From positions 248,001-312,000 of the forward strand of contig CAVOXO010000002.1 in NCBI GenBank assembly GCA_963700425.1: a stretch of 64,000 nucleotides of DNA, in the 5' to 3' direction. The DNA is from CAVOXO01 sp963700425 (GTDB taxonomy: Bacteria; Actinomycetota; Acidimicrobiia; Acidimicrobiales; Microtrichaceae). Positions within the stretch are counted from its first letter, which is position 1, and every line of letters starts with the position of its first letter. A program made the translations under genes and the position numbers. Shown piece after piece: positions 34,235 to 42,177 of this stretch. The notes beneath the pieces are model-generated. The model was not told where the DNA came from and ran no database searches. It was given only the letters and a program-made list of their open reading frames with translations.

Positions 34235-34876
34235 GTGTCACGCCGGGTGCCGACCCTCGACGTCGATCCCATCATCGACGCGTTGGCCGACGACGCAACC
34301 GCTGATCCCACATCGACCCGCATCCTCGACGCCACCCTCGAACTGCTCACGACGCGCGGTCTCCGACCCTGGGGGATCGACGACGTGGTCGCAGCGACGG
34401 GAGCCGGGCGGACCACGATCTACCGACGGTTCGGCGACCGCGATCACCTCGTCGCGGCGACCATCGCCCGCGAATGTCAGACGTTCTTCGAGACGATCGC
34501 CGCGACGGTGCCCCACGGTTCCACGCTCGCCGATCAGGTGGTCGAGGGATTCCTGCTCGGACTTCGCCTCGCACGTCGGTCCAGCTTCTCGTCCCTGGTG
34601 GACGCCGACCCCGACACGTTCCTCCCGTTCCTCACCTCGAACGCGGAGCGGCTGATCGTGGCGGCCCGAGCGGTCCTCGTTCGACTGGCCCTGTCACGCG
34701 ACGCCGACCTCGACACCGAACGCGCCGCACTCGTCTCCGAGGTCCTGACCCGCCTGGCGATCTCACTGCTCATGACACCGAGCACGCTCATCGACATCGA
34801 CGACGAGGAGGGCGCCCGAAGGGCCCTTCACCTGATCGTCGATCCGCTCTCCGCCGCCGGCGGCTCGACTCCCTGA
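34235..34876 (+). CDS. TetR/AcrR family regulator
   Basis: 213 residues from GTG 34235. Residues 30-75 form the TetR HTH (STRILDATLELLTTRGLRPW, IDDVVAATGAGRTTIYRRFG, DRDHLVAATIA); the remainder is the helical ligand domain. Its reading frame is open far upstream through the MpaB gene, but the conserved part begins only here, so earlier starts are rejected. It likely represses its own operon through the palindrome at 33272. The gene ends 49 bases inside the convergent P450 gene. Confidence 0.87.
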   Translation: MSRRVPTLDVDPIIDALADDATADPTSTRILDATLELLTTRGLRPWGIDDVVAATGAGRTTIYRRFGDRDHLVAATIARECQTFFETIAATVPHGSTLADQVVEGFLLGLRLARRSSFSSLVDADPDTFLPFLTSNAERLIVAARAVLVRLALSRDADLDTERAALVSEVLTRLAISLLMTPSTLIDIDDEEGARRALHLIVDPLSAAGGSTP

Positions 34877-36147
34877 CGCCGGCCGAGTCGCACGGGAAGT
34901 CGTCTCGGGCCGCGTACCTGACCCGCGGACCACGTCACCGCGTCGGGATCCTCCAGGCTGAACTCCGGGAACCGGTCGAGCCACGTCTCCAGAGCGACGC
35001 GCACCTCCATTCGGGCGAGGTGGGATCCCAGGCATCGGTGCACACCGAGGCCGAAGGCCGCGTGGCGGTTCACCTCCCGGTCGATCAGGACCTCGTCCGC
35101 CCGATCGAACATCTCGGGATCGCGGTTGGCGGCGGGGAACGACAACAGGATCCAGTCCTCGGCCTTCATCGGACACCCGTTGAAGTCCATGTCGTCCTTC
35201 ACCAGTCGCGCCATGGTCACCGGCGCATAGGCACGCAGGAACTCCTCGATGGCGGAATCGAGCAGTCCCCGGTCGGCAACGATGCGAGCCAGATCGTCAG
35301 GATGACCGGCGAGGTGCCACAGCGACGATCCGATCGCGCTCCAGGTCGTGTCGATGCCGGCGATCAACAACAGGACGATCGTCCCCCCGATGTGGAACGG
35401 GTCGAGCTTCTCGCCATCCATCTCGGCGTCGATCAGGTAGCCGATGAGGTCGTCGCGGGGGTTCTCGATGTGATCGACGATCTGGCCACGGATGTACTCG
35501 AAGAGCGCCATCGACGCGGCGAAACGATCGTCGGAGGGAGCGTTCACGGACTCGATCACGTCGTGGACGAAGCCTCGGAAGACCTCCCCGTCCTCGGGCG
35601 GGAGGCCCAGCATGTCCGCGATGACCCGCACCGGGATGTGCTGAGCGAAGTCGACGGCCGCGTCGGCGGTGTCCCGACCATCCAGATCATCGAGAAGACC
35701 GTCACAGAACATCCGGGTGCCCGCCTCCAGCTCGGCGATCCGTTGCGGAGCGAACGCCGGCAACAGGAGTCGCCTCGCATCGTGGTGGAAGGGCGGATCG
35801 GACGTGATCGGAGCGGCGACCCCCCTGGGAGCCAGCTCGACGGGGGGCCGGTGATTGCTCACGATGACACTCCTGGATGTGAATCGTTCGGTGTCGTAGG
35901 CGATGGAGGAGACATCCTCGTGACGGGTGGGGAGCCAGGCACCGCCGTAGCGGTCGGTGTGGGCCACCGGACAGCGCTCCCTCAGGTCCTCCCATATCGG
36001 ATAAGGGTCGGCCACCCATTCGGGGGCCGTGTGGTCGAAGTCGGTGGCGTAGTCGTCCACCGGACCATCGATGACCTCGTTGTCGACGCCGAGACGGCGG
36101 TCGTGGGGTTGGTCGAAGACCGACCAGTCACGGTCCGCGTTGCTCAT
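34828..36147 (-). CDS. Cytochrome P450
   Basis: 439 residues, complete. I-helix LLLIAGIDTTWSAIGSSLWH, ExxR in SAIEEFLRAYAPVTMARLV, and haem motif FGLGVHRCLGSHLARME with the ligand at Cys372. The N-terminus has the DPYPIWEDLRERCPVAHT pattern of soluble bacterial P450s, and SDPPFHHDARRLLLPAFAP matches the C-helix region. It is the third gene of a TetR-ferredoxin-P450 operon; ATG 36147 overlaps the ferredoxin stop as ATGA. The neighbouring 3Fe-4S ferredoxin is its likely electron donor. The substrate is unknown. Confidence 0.95.
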   Translation of the reverse strand: MSNADRDWSVFDQPHDRRLGVDNEVIDGPVDDYATDFDHTAPEWVADPYPIWEDLRERCPVAHTDRYGGAWLPTRHEDVSSIAYDTERFTSRSVIVSNHRPPVELAPRGVAAPITSDPPFHHDARRLLLPAFAPQRIAELEAGTRMFCDGLLDDLDGRDTADAAVDFAQHIPVRVIADMLGLPPEDGEVFRGFVHDVIESVNAPSDDRFAASMALFEYIRGQIVDHIENPRDDLIGYLIDAEMDGEKLDPFHIGGTIVLLLIAGIDTTWSAIGSSLWHLAGHPDDLARIVADRGLLDSAIEEFLRAYAPVTMARLVKDDMDFNGCPMKAEDWILLSFPAANRDPEMFDRADEVLIDREVNRHAAFGLGVHRCLGSHLARMEVRVALETWLDRFPEFSLEDPDAVTWSAGQVRGPRRLPVRLGRRQGVEPPAAESGSTIR

Positions 36148-36347
36148 CGGACATCCTCCTCGATGGTGACTGCCTGTTCGGGACAGTTCATGGCGGCCCG
36201 TCGGGCCAGGGCCTCGTCGGCCTCGGCGACGGTGCCGTCGCCGACGGCGACCGAGTTGCCGATCTCGTCGGGTTCGAAGAGGCCGGGGGCGATCGAGTAG
36301 CACCGGCCATGGCCCTCGCACCGGTCGTCGTCGATGTGGATCTTCAT
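36144..36347 (-). CDS. 3Fe-4S ferredoxin of the P450
   Basis: 67 residues: KIHIDDDRCEGHGRCYSIAP, then LFEPDEIGNSVAV and NCPEQAVTIEED. Cluster ligands are three Cys in CEGHGRC and CPEQA; the His in CEGHG takes the place of the usual second Cys, as in many P450 ferredoxins with a 3Fe-4S cluster. It passes single electrons to the P450 encoded immediately downstream. ATG 36347 follows GGAGGA and overlaps the TetR stop as ATGA. Confidence 0.95.
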   Translation of the reverse strand: MKIHIDDDRCEGHGRCYSIAPGLFEPDEIGNSVAVGDGTVAEADEALARRAAMNCPEQAVTIEEDVR

Positions 36348-36967
36348 GTCGTCCTCCGTAGCGGGGAATGTTGATGGTCGGGCGGCCTGAGCCCGTCGAC
36401 GAGCCGCTCGACGAGCGCCGACCATCCCGCGGGATCGACCGGGTCGAGTCCGGCAGCGGGAAGAACCAGCGATCCGAGCGCCAGCATCAGGAAGAAGCGC
36501 CCGATCGCCTCGGGGTCGAGGCGCGGATCGAAGGCCCCGTCGCCCTGTCCGGCTGACACGAGGTCGGAGAGCCGTCGTGTCCTGTCCGACAGGTGCCCTC
36601 GCATCAGCTCGGCGACGTCGGGGTCGCGCCGGGCGGCCACGAGTGCCTCGATCACCAGGGCTCCTCGGGGGTCGGACCGGTCGACGAGACCCTTGCCGAT
36701 CTCGACGAGGAGGTCGAGCATGTGGCGGTCGGGATCGTCGAGGAAGAGCGAGGCGATCTCGGCCGACGCGTGGTCGCGCAGCGCCTCGGCCAGAAGCTCG
36801 GACTTCGACTCGAAGTGACCGTAGAGGGCACCGTTGCTCACACCGGCTGCGCCGGCGATGTCCGCGACCCGGGTGCCGTCGTAGCCACTGGACTCGAACG
36901 ACTCAGCCGCAGCCTGCACCAGCCGGGCCCGAGTGTCGGCCGACGTCACCCCCGCAATCCGACCCAT
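36344..36967 (-). CDS. TetR family regulator of the P450 operon
   Basis: 207 residues. HTH: SADTRARLVQAAAESFESSG, then RVADIAGAAGVSNGALYGHF and ESKSELLAEALRDH. The C-terminal helical domain is typical of TetR sensors. It is the first gene of the operon and probably represses it. The ATG at 36967 lies at the expected transcription start of a strong promoter (TTGACA, 17 bases, TTTAAT), so the mRNA is probably leaderless. The stop overlaps the ferredoxin ATG. Confidence 0.92.
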   Translation of the reverse strand: MGRIAGVTSADTRARLVQAAAESFESSGYDGTRVADIAGAAGVSNGALYGHFESKSELLAEALRDHASAEIASLFLDDPDRHMLDLLVEIGKGLVDRSDPRGALVIEALVAARRDPDVAELMRGHLSDRTRRLSDLVSAGQGDGAFDPRLDPEAIGRFFLMLALGSLVLPAAGLDPVDPAGWSALVERLVDGLRPPDHQHSPLRRTT

Positions 36968-36973
36968 CGGTCA

Positions 36974-37002
36974 ATTAAACGAGTATTCATTTCTGTTGTC
37001 AA
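36974..37002 (-). promoter_or_regulatory. Consensus sigma-70 promoter of the TetR-ferredoxin-P450 operon
   Basis: On the minus strand TTGACA (37002-36997), 17 bases, TTTAAT (36979-36974), then six bases to ATG 36967. The AT-rich spacer contains AATGAATACTCGTTTAATT, an imperfect inverted repeat that could be the autorepression site. Confidence 0.75.
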
Positions 37003-37153
37003 GGTCCGACCGACATCACACGTCGACACCCCCTTGGCGACACCACCGGGATCGACGGGTCGCATCCCCTCCCCGCCGAGGTGGGTCACGGCGGTGTCGG
37101 GGCCGCCGCGTAGGATCGGCGCGGAACACCACGTCGAACACCCGAGGTAGTTC

Positions 37154-39595
37154 ATGGCCTCCCAAGGCGAGCTTTTCGAGACATCCGTCGCACGCGAGAT
37201 CATCGACGTGCCGGTCACGACCGAGATGAGCGAGTCGTTCCTCGCCTACTCCCTCTCGGTGATCACCGCCCGGGCCATCCCCGACGTCCGCGACGGCCTC
37301 AAGCCGGTACAACGCCGGATCCTGTACTCGATGTCACAGATGGGTCTTCGTCCGGATCGACCCCACCGGAAATGCGCCGGGGTGGTCGGCGACACCATGG
37401 GCAAGTACCACCCTCACGGCGACAGCGCGATCTACGACGCCCTCACCCGGATGGGGCAGGACTTCTCGCGCAACATCACGCTGGTGGATCCCCACGGCAA
37501 CTTCGGAACGCTCGACGACCCCCCGGCCGCCTACCGCTACACCGAGTGCCGCCTCTCCGAGGCCGCCACCGAGCTGCTCGCGGAGATCGACGAGGACACC
37601 GTCGACTTCCGTCCGACCTTCGACGGAGAACGGGCCGAGCCGGTCTTCATGCCGGCCCGGCTGCCCAATCTGCTGGTCAACGGAACGTCCGGCATCGCGG
37701 TCGGTATGGCCACCAACATGGCGCCGCACAATCTCGCGGAGGTCTTCGATGCCATCAAGCTCGTCATGACCAGGCGCCGACCAAAACCCTCCGCGGACGA
37801 ACTGATGAAGGTCCTGCCGGGCCCCGATCTGCCGAGCGGCGGAACGATCATCGACGACAACCTCGCCGAGGCGTACGCCACCGGTCGGGGGAGCTTCCGC
37901 ATCCGCGCCACCGCCGAGATCGTCAACATCACGCGCGCCCGGCAGGGCATCGTGGTCACCGAGCTGCCCTACATGGTCGGGCCCGAACGGATCATCGCCC
38001 GTATCACCGACCTCGTGAACTCCGGGAAGCTCACCGGCGTCGCCGACGTGAAGAACCTCTCCGACCGTCGGACGGGTCTCAACCTGACCATCGAGGCCAA
38101 GGCCGGTGTGAACGCGGCAGCGTTGCTGACCGAGCTGTACCGGGTCACGCCGCTCGAGGAGACCTACGGCGTCAACAACGTCGTCCTGGTCGACGGGGTT
38201 CCCACCACGGTCGGGCTGTGGGATCTCTGCAACCTCTACGCCGAGCATCGACTCGAGGTGGTTCGGCGCCGAACCGGGTACCGCCTCGACCGTGCCCGCG
38301 ACCGGCTGCACATCGTCGACGGCCTGCTCATCGCGCTCGATGCCATCGACCTGGTCATCTCCATCATCCGCTCGTCCCAGGACGCAGCGGAGGCACGCCA
38401 GCGCCTGATGGACGAACTCAGCCTGTCGGAGCTGCAGGCAACTCACATCCTCGACATGCAACTGCGACGACTGACCGCGCTCGAGAAACTCAAGCTGGAG
38501 GAGGAGGGCGCCTCGCTGCGTTCCGACATCACGGCGTTCGAGAAGATCCTCGCGTCGGACAAGCGGCAGCGCACGATCGTGCTCAGCGAGCTCGAGGAGC
38601 TGGTCACGCGCTACCGGCGGCCCCGTCGCACCCGCATCATCGGTCCCGACGACGTGGTCGACACCGATCTGGAGGCCATGCTGGCCGATCCCGAAGGGGC
38701 CGTCGACGAGCCGTGCACCGTCGCCCTGTCGAGTTCGGGGATGGTGGGACGGGAGCCGATCGAGGGGCCGAAGCCCTCGACGTTCGGCCGCCACGACGTG
38801 CTGTGGTCACGGGTGACCACCACGACGATGCAGCCGGTGTTCGCGATCACCTCGGCCGGGCGCGTCCTGCAGACCCCAGCCGCTGCCGTCGCAGAGGTGT
38901 CCGGTAGGTCGCGGGGCATGGCGGTGAGCGAGGCGTTCGCCACCAACAAGGGCGAGTCGGTGCTGAGCATCGTCACCCCTCACGACGGCGACGCGGGCGC
39001 CGGCCGGCCGCCCGTGATGCTGGTCACCTCCGGGGGAACGACGAAGCGGGTCACCCTGGAGGAGATCGCCGGAACCGCCAACGGCAAGACCATCATCAAC
39101 CTCAAGTCCGGCGACTCGGTCGTGGCGGCCTGTGCAGGGTCCGACGACGACGAGATCGCCATCGTCGCCTCCAACGGCCAGGCGCTCCGCATCGCAGCCG
39201 GCACCGTCTCGACCCAGGGGCGCGCCGCTGCGGGGGTCGCGGGGATGAAGCTGTCCGACGGCGCCACTGTCGTCGCGGCCGGCCCCGTGGAACAGGACAC
39301 CATCATCCTCACCCACACCGACGCGCAGACCGCCAAGGTGACCGATGCGTCGGAGGTACCCCTCAAGGGTCGGGGAACGGGCGGCGTCCGCCTGACGAAG
39401 TTCCGTGACGAGAAGCGCATCGATTTCGCCTTCGTGGGACCCGAGACCGGCCTCACGCTCATCGTCGGCACCGAGAACGCGCCATCGAAAGCCGACCCCA
39501 ACCCCGAGCCCCTCACCCTCCCCCACACGGCCCGCGATCTCGTGTCGAAGCCCGTCCCGCGCCGTATCCTCGGTGCCGGACTCGGACGATGGTGA
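37154..39595 (+). CDS. Type II topoisomerase subunit A (GyrA/ParC family)
   Basis: 813 residues, intact. N-terminal SLSVITARAIPDVRDGLKPV, the quinolone-region GKYHPHGDSAIYDALTRM (Ser91 and Asp95 keep the quinolone-sensitive states), and AAYRYTECRLS with catalytic Tyr129. Tower and coiled-coil GLLIALDAIDLVISIIRSS; C-terminal beta-pinwheel blades. A canonical gyrase QRRGGKG box is not seen; the nearest matches are TQGRAAAGV and LKGRGTGGV, so it may be the topoisomerase IV (ParC) type rather than gyrase. The B subunit lies 12 kb downstream on the same strand. A TAGGAT -10 lies at 37110. Confidence 0.93.
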   Translation: MASQGELFETSVAREIIDVPVTTEMSESFLAYSLSVITARAIPDVRDGLKPVQRRILYSMSQMGLRPDRPHRKCAGVVGDTMGKYHPHGDSAIYDALTRMGQDFSRNITLVDPHGNFGTLDDPPAAYRYTECRLSEAATELLAEIDEDTVDFRPTFDGERAEPVFMPARLPNLLVNGTSGIAVGMATNMAPHNLAEVFDAIKLVMTRRRPKPSADELMKVLPGPDLPSGGTIIDDNLAEAYATGRGSFRIRATAEIVNITRARQGIVVTELPYMVGPERIIARITDLVNSGKLTGVADVKNLSDRRTGLNLTIEAKAGVNAAALLTELYRVTPLEETYGVNNVVLVDGVPTTVGLWDLCNLYAEHRLEVVRRRTGYRLDRARDRLHIVDGLLIALDAIDLVISIIRSSQDAAEARQRLMDELSLSELQATHILDMQLRRLTALEKLKLEEEGASLRSDITAFEKILASDKRQRTIVLSELEELVTRYRRPRRTRIIGPDDVVDTDLEAMLADPEGAVDEPCTVALSSSGMVGREPIEGPKPSTFGRHDVLWSRVTTTTMQPVFAITSAGRVLQTPAAAVAEVSGRSRGMAVSEAFATNKGESVLSIVTPHDGDAGAGRPPVMLVTSGGTTKRVTLEEIAGTANGKTIINLKSGDSVVAACAGSDDDEIAIVASNGQALRIAAGTVSTQGRAAAGVAGMKLSDGATVVAAGPVEQDTIILTHTDAQTAKVTDASEVPLKGRGTGGVRLTKFRDEKRIDFAFVGPETGLTLIVGTENAPSKADPNPEPLTLPHTARDLVSKPVPRRILGAGLGRW

Positions 39596-39811
39596 TCGCG
39601 GGTTCCACCTGACGGCGACACCTCCGTGCCGGGTGTGCTTCCGATCTGGGACTCCCGTACCCTGACGCCGGTGGAGAACGGACAGTCGTGAAAGCGCATC
39701 GCGGCGGCGATGCCGACGGCCTCACCGGCGGATCCGCCGCTGAGCGGCTGGCGTCGATCCTGCGTCGTCCCCTCGAGGCGCTCCTGAATTCGCGGTATTC
39801 CCGACTGGCCG

Positions 39812-40348
39812 ATGCCAGACCTCTCGCGCGGCTCTACCGATCTCGCCTACACAATGGAGGCGACGGAGGTGCTCCGCGTCGTGGATGCGGCGCACACGGC
39901 AGGGGCCGAGGCGTGGGTGGGCGGCGGTTGGGGCATCGACGCGCTCGTCGGCCACCAGCGTCGCCACCACGCGGACCTCGATCTGCTGTGCCCCGCGGAT
40001 CCAGTTGCGGAACGCCTCGTGGCGGAGGCTCTGATGAGCGCCGGATACCGCCTGCTGACCGAGCGGGACACTGCGTACCCGCCGCTACCGCGACGCCTCA
40101 TCTATTCCAACTCCTCGGGCGGGCTCATCGACCTGATCCCCGTACCTGCTGAACTCCCACCCTTCGAGCTGGTCAGATTCGAGAACGACGGCGTGATCCG
40201 CTGGACGGGACCATCGATCGCGGAGGGGACCATCGCCGGAACGACGGTGCCGTGCCTCTCGGTGACGTGCCAGCAAGCCCTGCATCGCGGATACCGCCTC
40301 CGTTCCCGCCAGAAAGGCGACCTCGAGGCGCTCGGCGCGTCGAGGTGA
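39812..40348 (+). CDS. Nucleotidyltransferase of the aminoglycoside/lincosamide ANT type
   Basis: 178 residues. The nucleotidyl-transfer site is EAWVGGGWGIDALVGHQ followed by HHADLDLLC, giving G-G-W-x-x-D and H-x-D-x-D, as in AadB/LnuA-like enzymes and their relatives. The rest is alpha/beta with LIDLIPVPAELP and a C-terminal YRLRSRQKGDLEALGA. Relatives adenylylate small molecules such as antibiotics, but most chromosomal actinobacterial copies have no proven substrate. ATG 39854 (MEATEVLRVVDAA) is an alternative start. It precedes a 2H phosphoesterase by four bases. Confidence 0.82.
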   Translation: MPDLSRGSTDLAYTMEATEVLRVVDAAHTAGAEAWVGGGWGIDALVGHQRRHHADLDLLCPADPVAERLVAEALMSAGYRLLTERDTAYPPLPRRLIYSNSSGGLIDLIPVPAELPPFELVRFENDGVIRWTGPSIAEGTIAGTTVPCLSVTCQQALHRGYRLRSRQKGDLEALGASR

Positions 40349-40352
40349 CGCC

Positions 40353-40877
40353 ATGACCGGTCGCCTGCCGGCGCGAGACAGGCCCTCGGCCGTCGTCGCC
40401 CTTGCCCCGACGCTCGCCGCCGACATCGGGCACTTCGATCGACGGGCCCATGCAGGTGGCATGCCGTACCACGTCTCGGTCCTCTACCCGTGGGTCCGGG
40501 AGCACCGAGCGGTCCGACCGGCACTGGTCCACCTCCGGGAGATAGCGGCGGCCGTCGATCCGTTCACGTTCGCGTTCACTCGGGTGGCGGAGTTCCCTGG
40601 GGGCATCAGTCATCTGCGCGTCTCGCCCGAGGATCCTTTCGTGGCCCTGACACGTGCCATCGAACAACGGTGGCCCGCATCACCGCACTACGGCGGCGCG
40701 TTCGACGAGATCGTTCCTCATGCCACTCTCGCCTACCGGCCCCTCCACGCGGGTGAGCGGCGGCGCGTCGAGCAGAAGCTGCCCATCACGGTCCAGCTGC
40801 GGTCACTCGCCGTGCTGGAACGGCACTGGCGTCGCTGGCGAACCGTCACCAACATCGACCTGGGAGACCGGTCGTGA
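40353..40877 (+). CDS. 2'-5' RNA ligase family (2H phosphoesterase) protein
   Basis: 174 residues with the two H-x-T/S motifs of 2H phosphoesterases: MPYHVSVLYPW and VPHATLAYRP, at the expected separation of about 80 residues. Such proteins act on cyclic phosphates or 2'-5' bonds in RNA or nucleotides. The preceding nucleotidyltransferase and the following glycosyltransferase are on the same strand, with a 4-base gap and a GTGA overlap respectively, so the three genes form one transcript. The biological substrate is unknown. Confidence 0.82.
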   Translation: MTGRLPARDRPSAVVALAPTLAADIGHFDRRAHAGGMPYHVSVLYPWVREHRAVRPALVHLREIAAAVDPFTFAFTRVAEFPGGISHLRVSPEDPFVALTRAIEQRWPASPHYGGAFDEIVPHATLAYRPLHAGERRRVEQKLPITVQLRSLAVLERHWRRWRTVTNIDLGDRS

Positions 40878-42162
40878 ATCCCGATGCCTCGCGCCCCGTC
40901 CTCATGGCGGCGCCGATCGCTCCGGCCCGTGTTCTCGTCATCGACGTCGACGGGGTGATCCCCGGGATCGCCGCCGACCATCACCGCTCGGCGTCGGTCC
41001 TCACCCGCTTGGGCGGCCGACCGGTGGGGCGGGTCGATCTCGACCTCTCGGGGGGCGATCTGACCTCGGAGCAGGTCGCCGGCGCGCTCGATTCCGTCGG
41101 TCTCCGGGACGTCGTCGCGACATCGGGCGATCTCCTCCGAGCGGACGCGACAACGGCGCCTCCGGAGGCCCCGAAGCGGGTCTCGGTCGTCATCGCGACA
41201 TGTGGAGACATCGAGAACGCGATGGAGTGCATCGACTCGCTCCTCGGGAGCCACGGGGTCGACATCGAGGTCATCGTCGTCGACAACCGGCCCGAGGATC
41301 ACCCGACGGCCGCCCGGATCGCGGAACGGTTCGACGGCGAGCCGAGAGTCCGCACCGTCGAGGAGCCCCGGCGTGGGCTGTCGTCGGCGCGCAATCGGGG
41401 AATCTCCGAAGCCTCCAATGATCTCATCGCCTGGACCGACGACGACGTCATCGTCGACCCGGAGTGGGCGCGGTGGCTGGTGGAGGCCTTCGACGCGGCC
41501 CCCGACGTCGACCTCGTGACCGGCCTCGTGCGCCCGCTCGAGCTCGAGACGCAGGCTCAGGTGTGGCGGGAGATCCGTCGCGGCTACGGGAAGGGCTTCG
41601 AACCCAGAACCTGGCGGCTCTCGGAGACGCCCCCCGGCGATCGCCTCTTTCCCTATCAGGCCGGGCGCATCGGGACCGGCGCCAACATGGCGGCCCGCGC
41701 CGACTTCCTCGGCCGGGTGGGAGGCTTCGATCCGCGCTCGGAGCCGGCACACCCTCGGGGGGTGGAGAGGACCTGGATCTGATCCTCCGGGCCCTGCTCT
41801 CCGGATCGGCCGTCAGGTACGAGCCGGCGGCCATGGTGTCCCACCGCCACCACGAGACCTTCGATGCCCTGGTCGACCAGACCCGAGCCTACGGAGAGGG
41901 CCTGGCCGCCTATCTGGTCAAGTGGTTGACCGCGGACGCGGCGACGTCATGGGACATGATCCGCCGATCCCCGCTGGCGTTGATCGACTTCGTGCGAACC
42001 GGAGACCTCTCGACCGAAACCGCGGTCGAGGGATCCGTCAAGGGACCTCCGCGGGCCCGAATGGTCGCCGCGGAGGTGCGCGGCCTGGCCACCGGTGCGT
42101 ATCGTTATCTTGCGAGCGCGAAGAAGTCGAGGTCCGGCTGGGCGGATCCGTCGAGGTCGTAG
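40874..42162 (+). CDS. Family 2 glycosyltransferase (one frameshift)
   Basis: About 429 residues when joined. An N-terminal extension of about 95 residues (VLVIDVDGVIPGIAADHHRS) precedes the GT-A domain: VSVVIATCGDIENAMECIDS, VDNRPEDH, RRGLSSARNRGISEA, WTDDDVIVDPEWARWL (the DxD-type metal site), and IGTGANMAARADFLGRVGGF. Near 41745 the frame changes, and GGGEDLDLILRALLSG with VSHRHHETFDALVDQTRAYG completes the enzyme. It would transfer a sugar from a nucleotide donor in polysaccharide or glycoconjugate assembly. The extension may bind the sugar nucleotide or a partner; I do not know its family. Confidence 0.84.
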
Positions 42163-42177
42163 TTGGAGAAGTGAGCT

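Noticed and set aside
34474..36300. 608-codon plus-strand open frame opposite the P450
   Set aside because: Shadow of the P450 gene, which has the complete I-helix, ExxR and haem motifs.
39596..39811. tRNA or small RNA in the gap after the topoisomerase A gene
   Set aside because: No cloverleaf, CCA end or strong hairpin was visible; the stretch has no clear feature.
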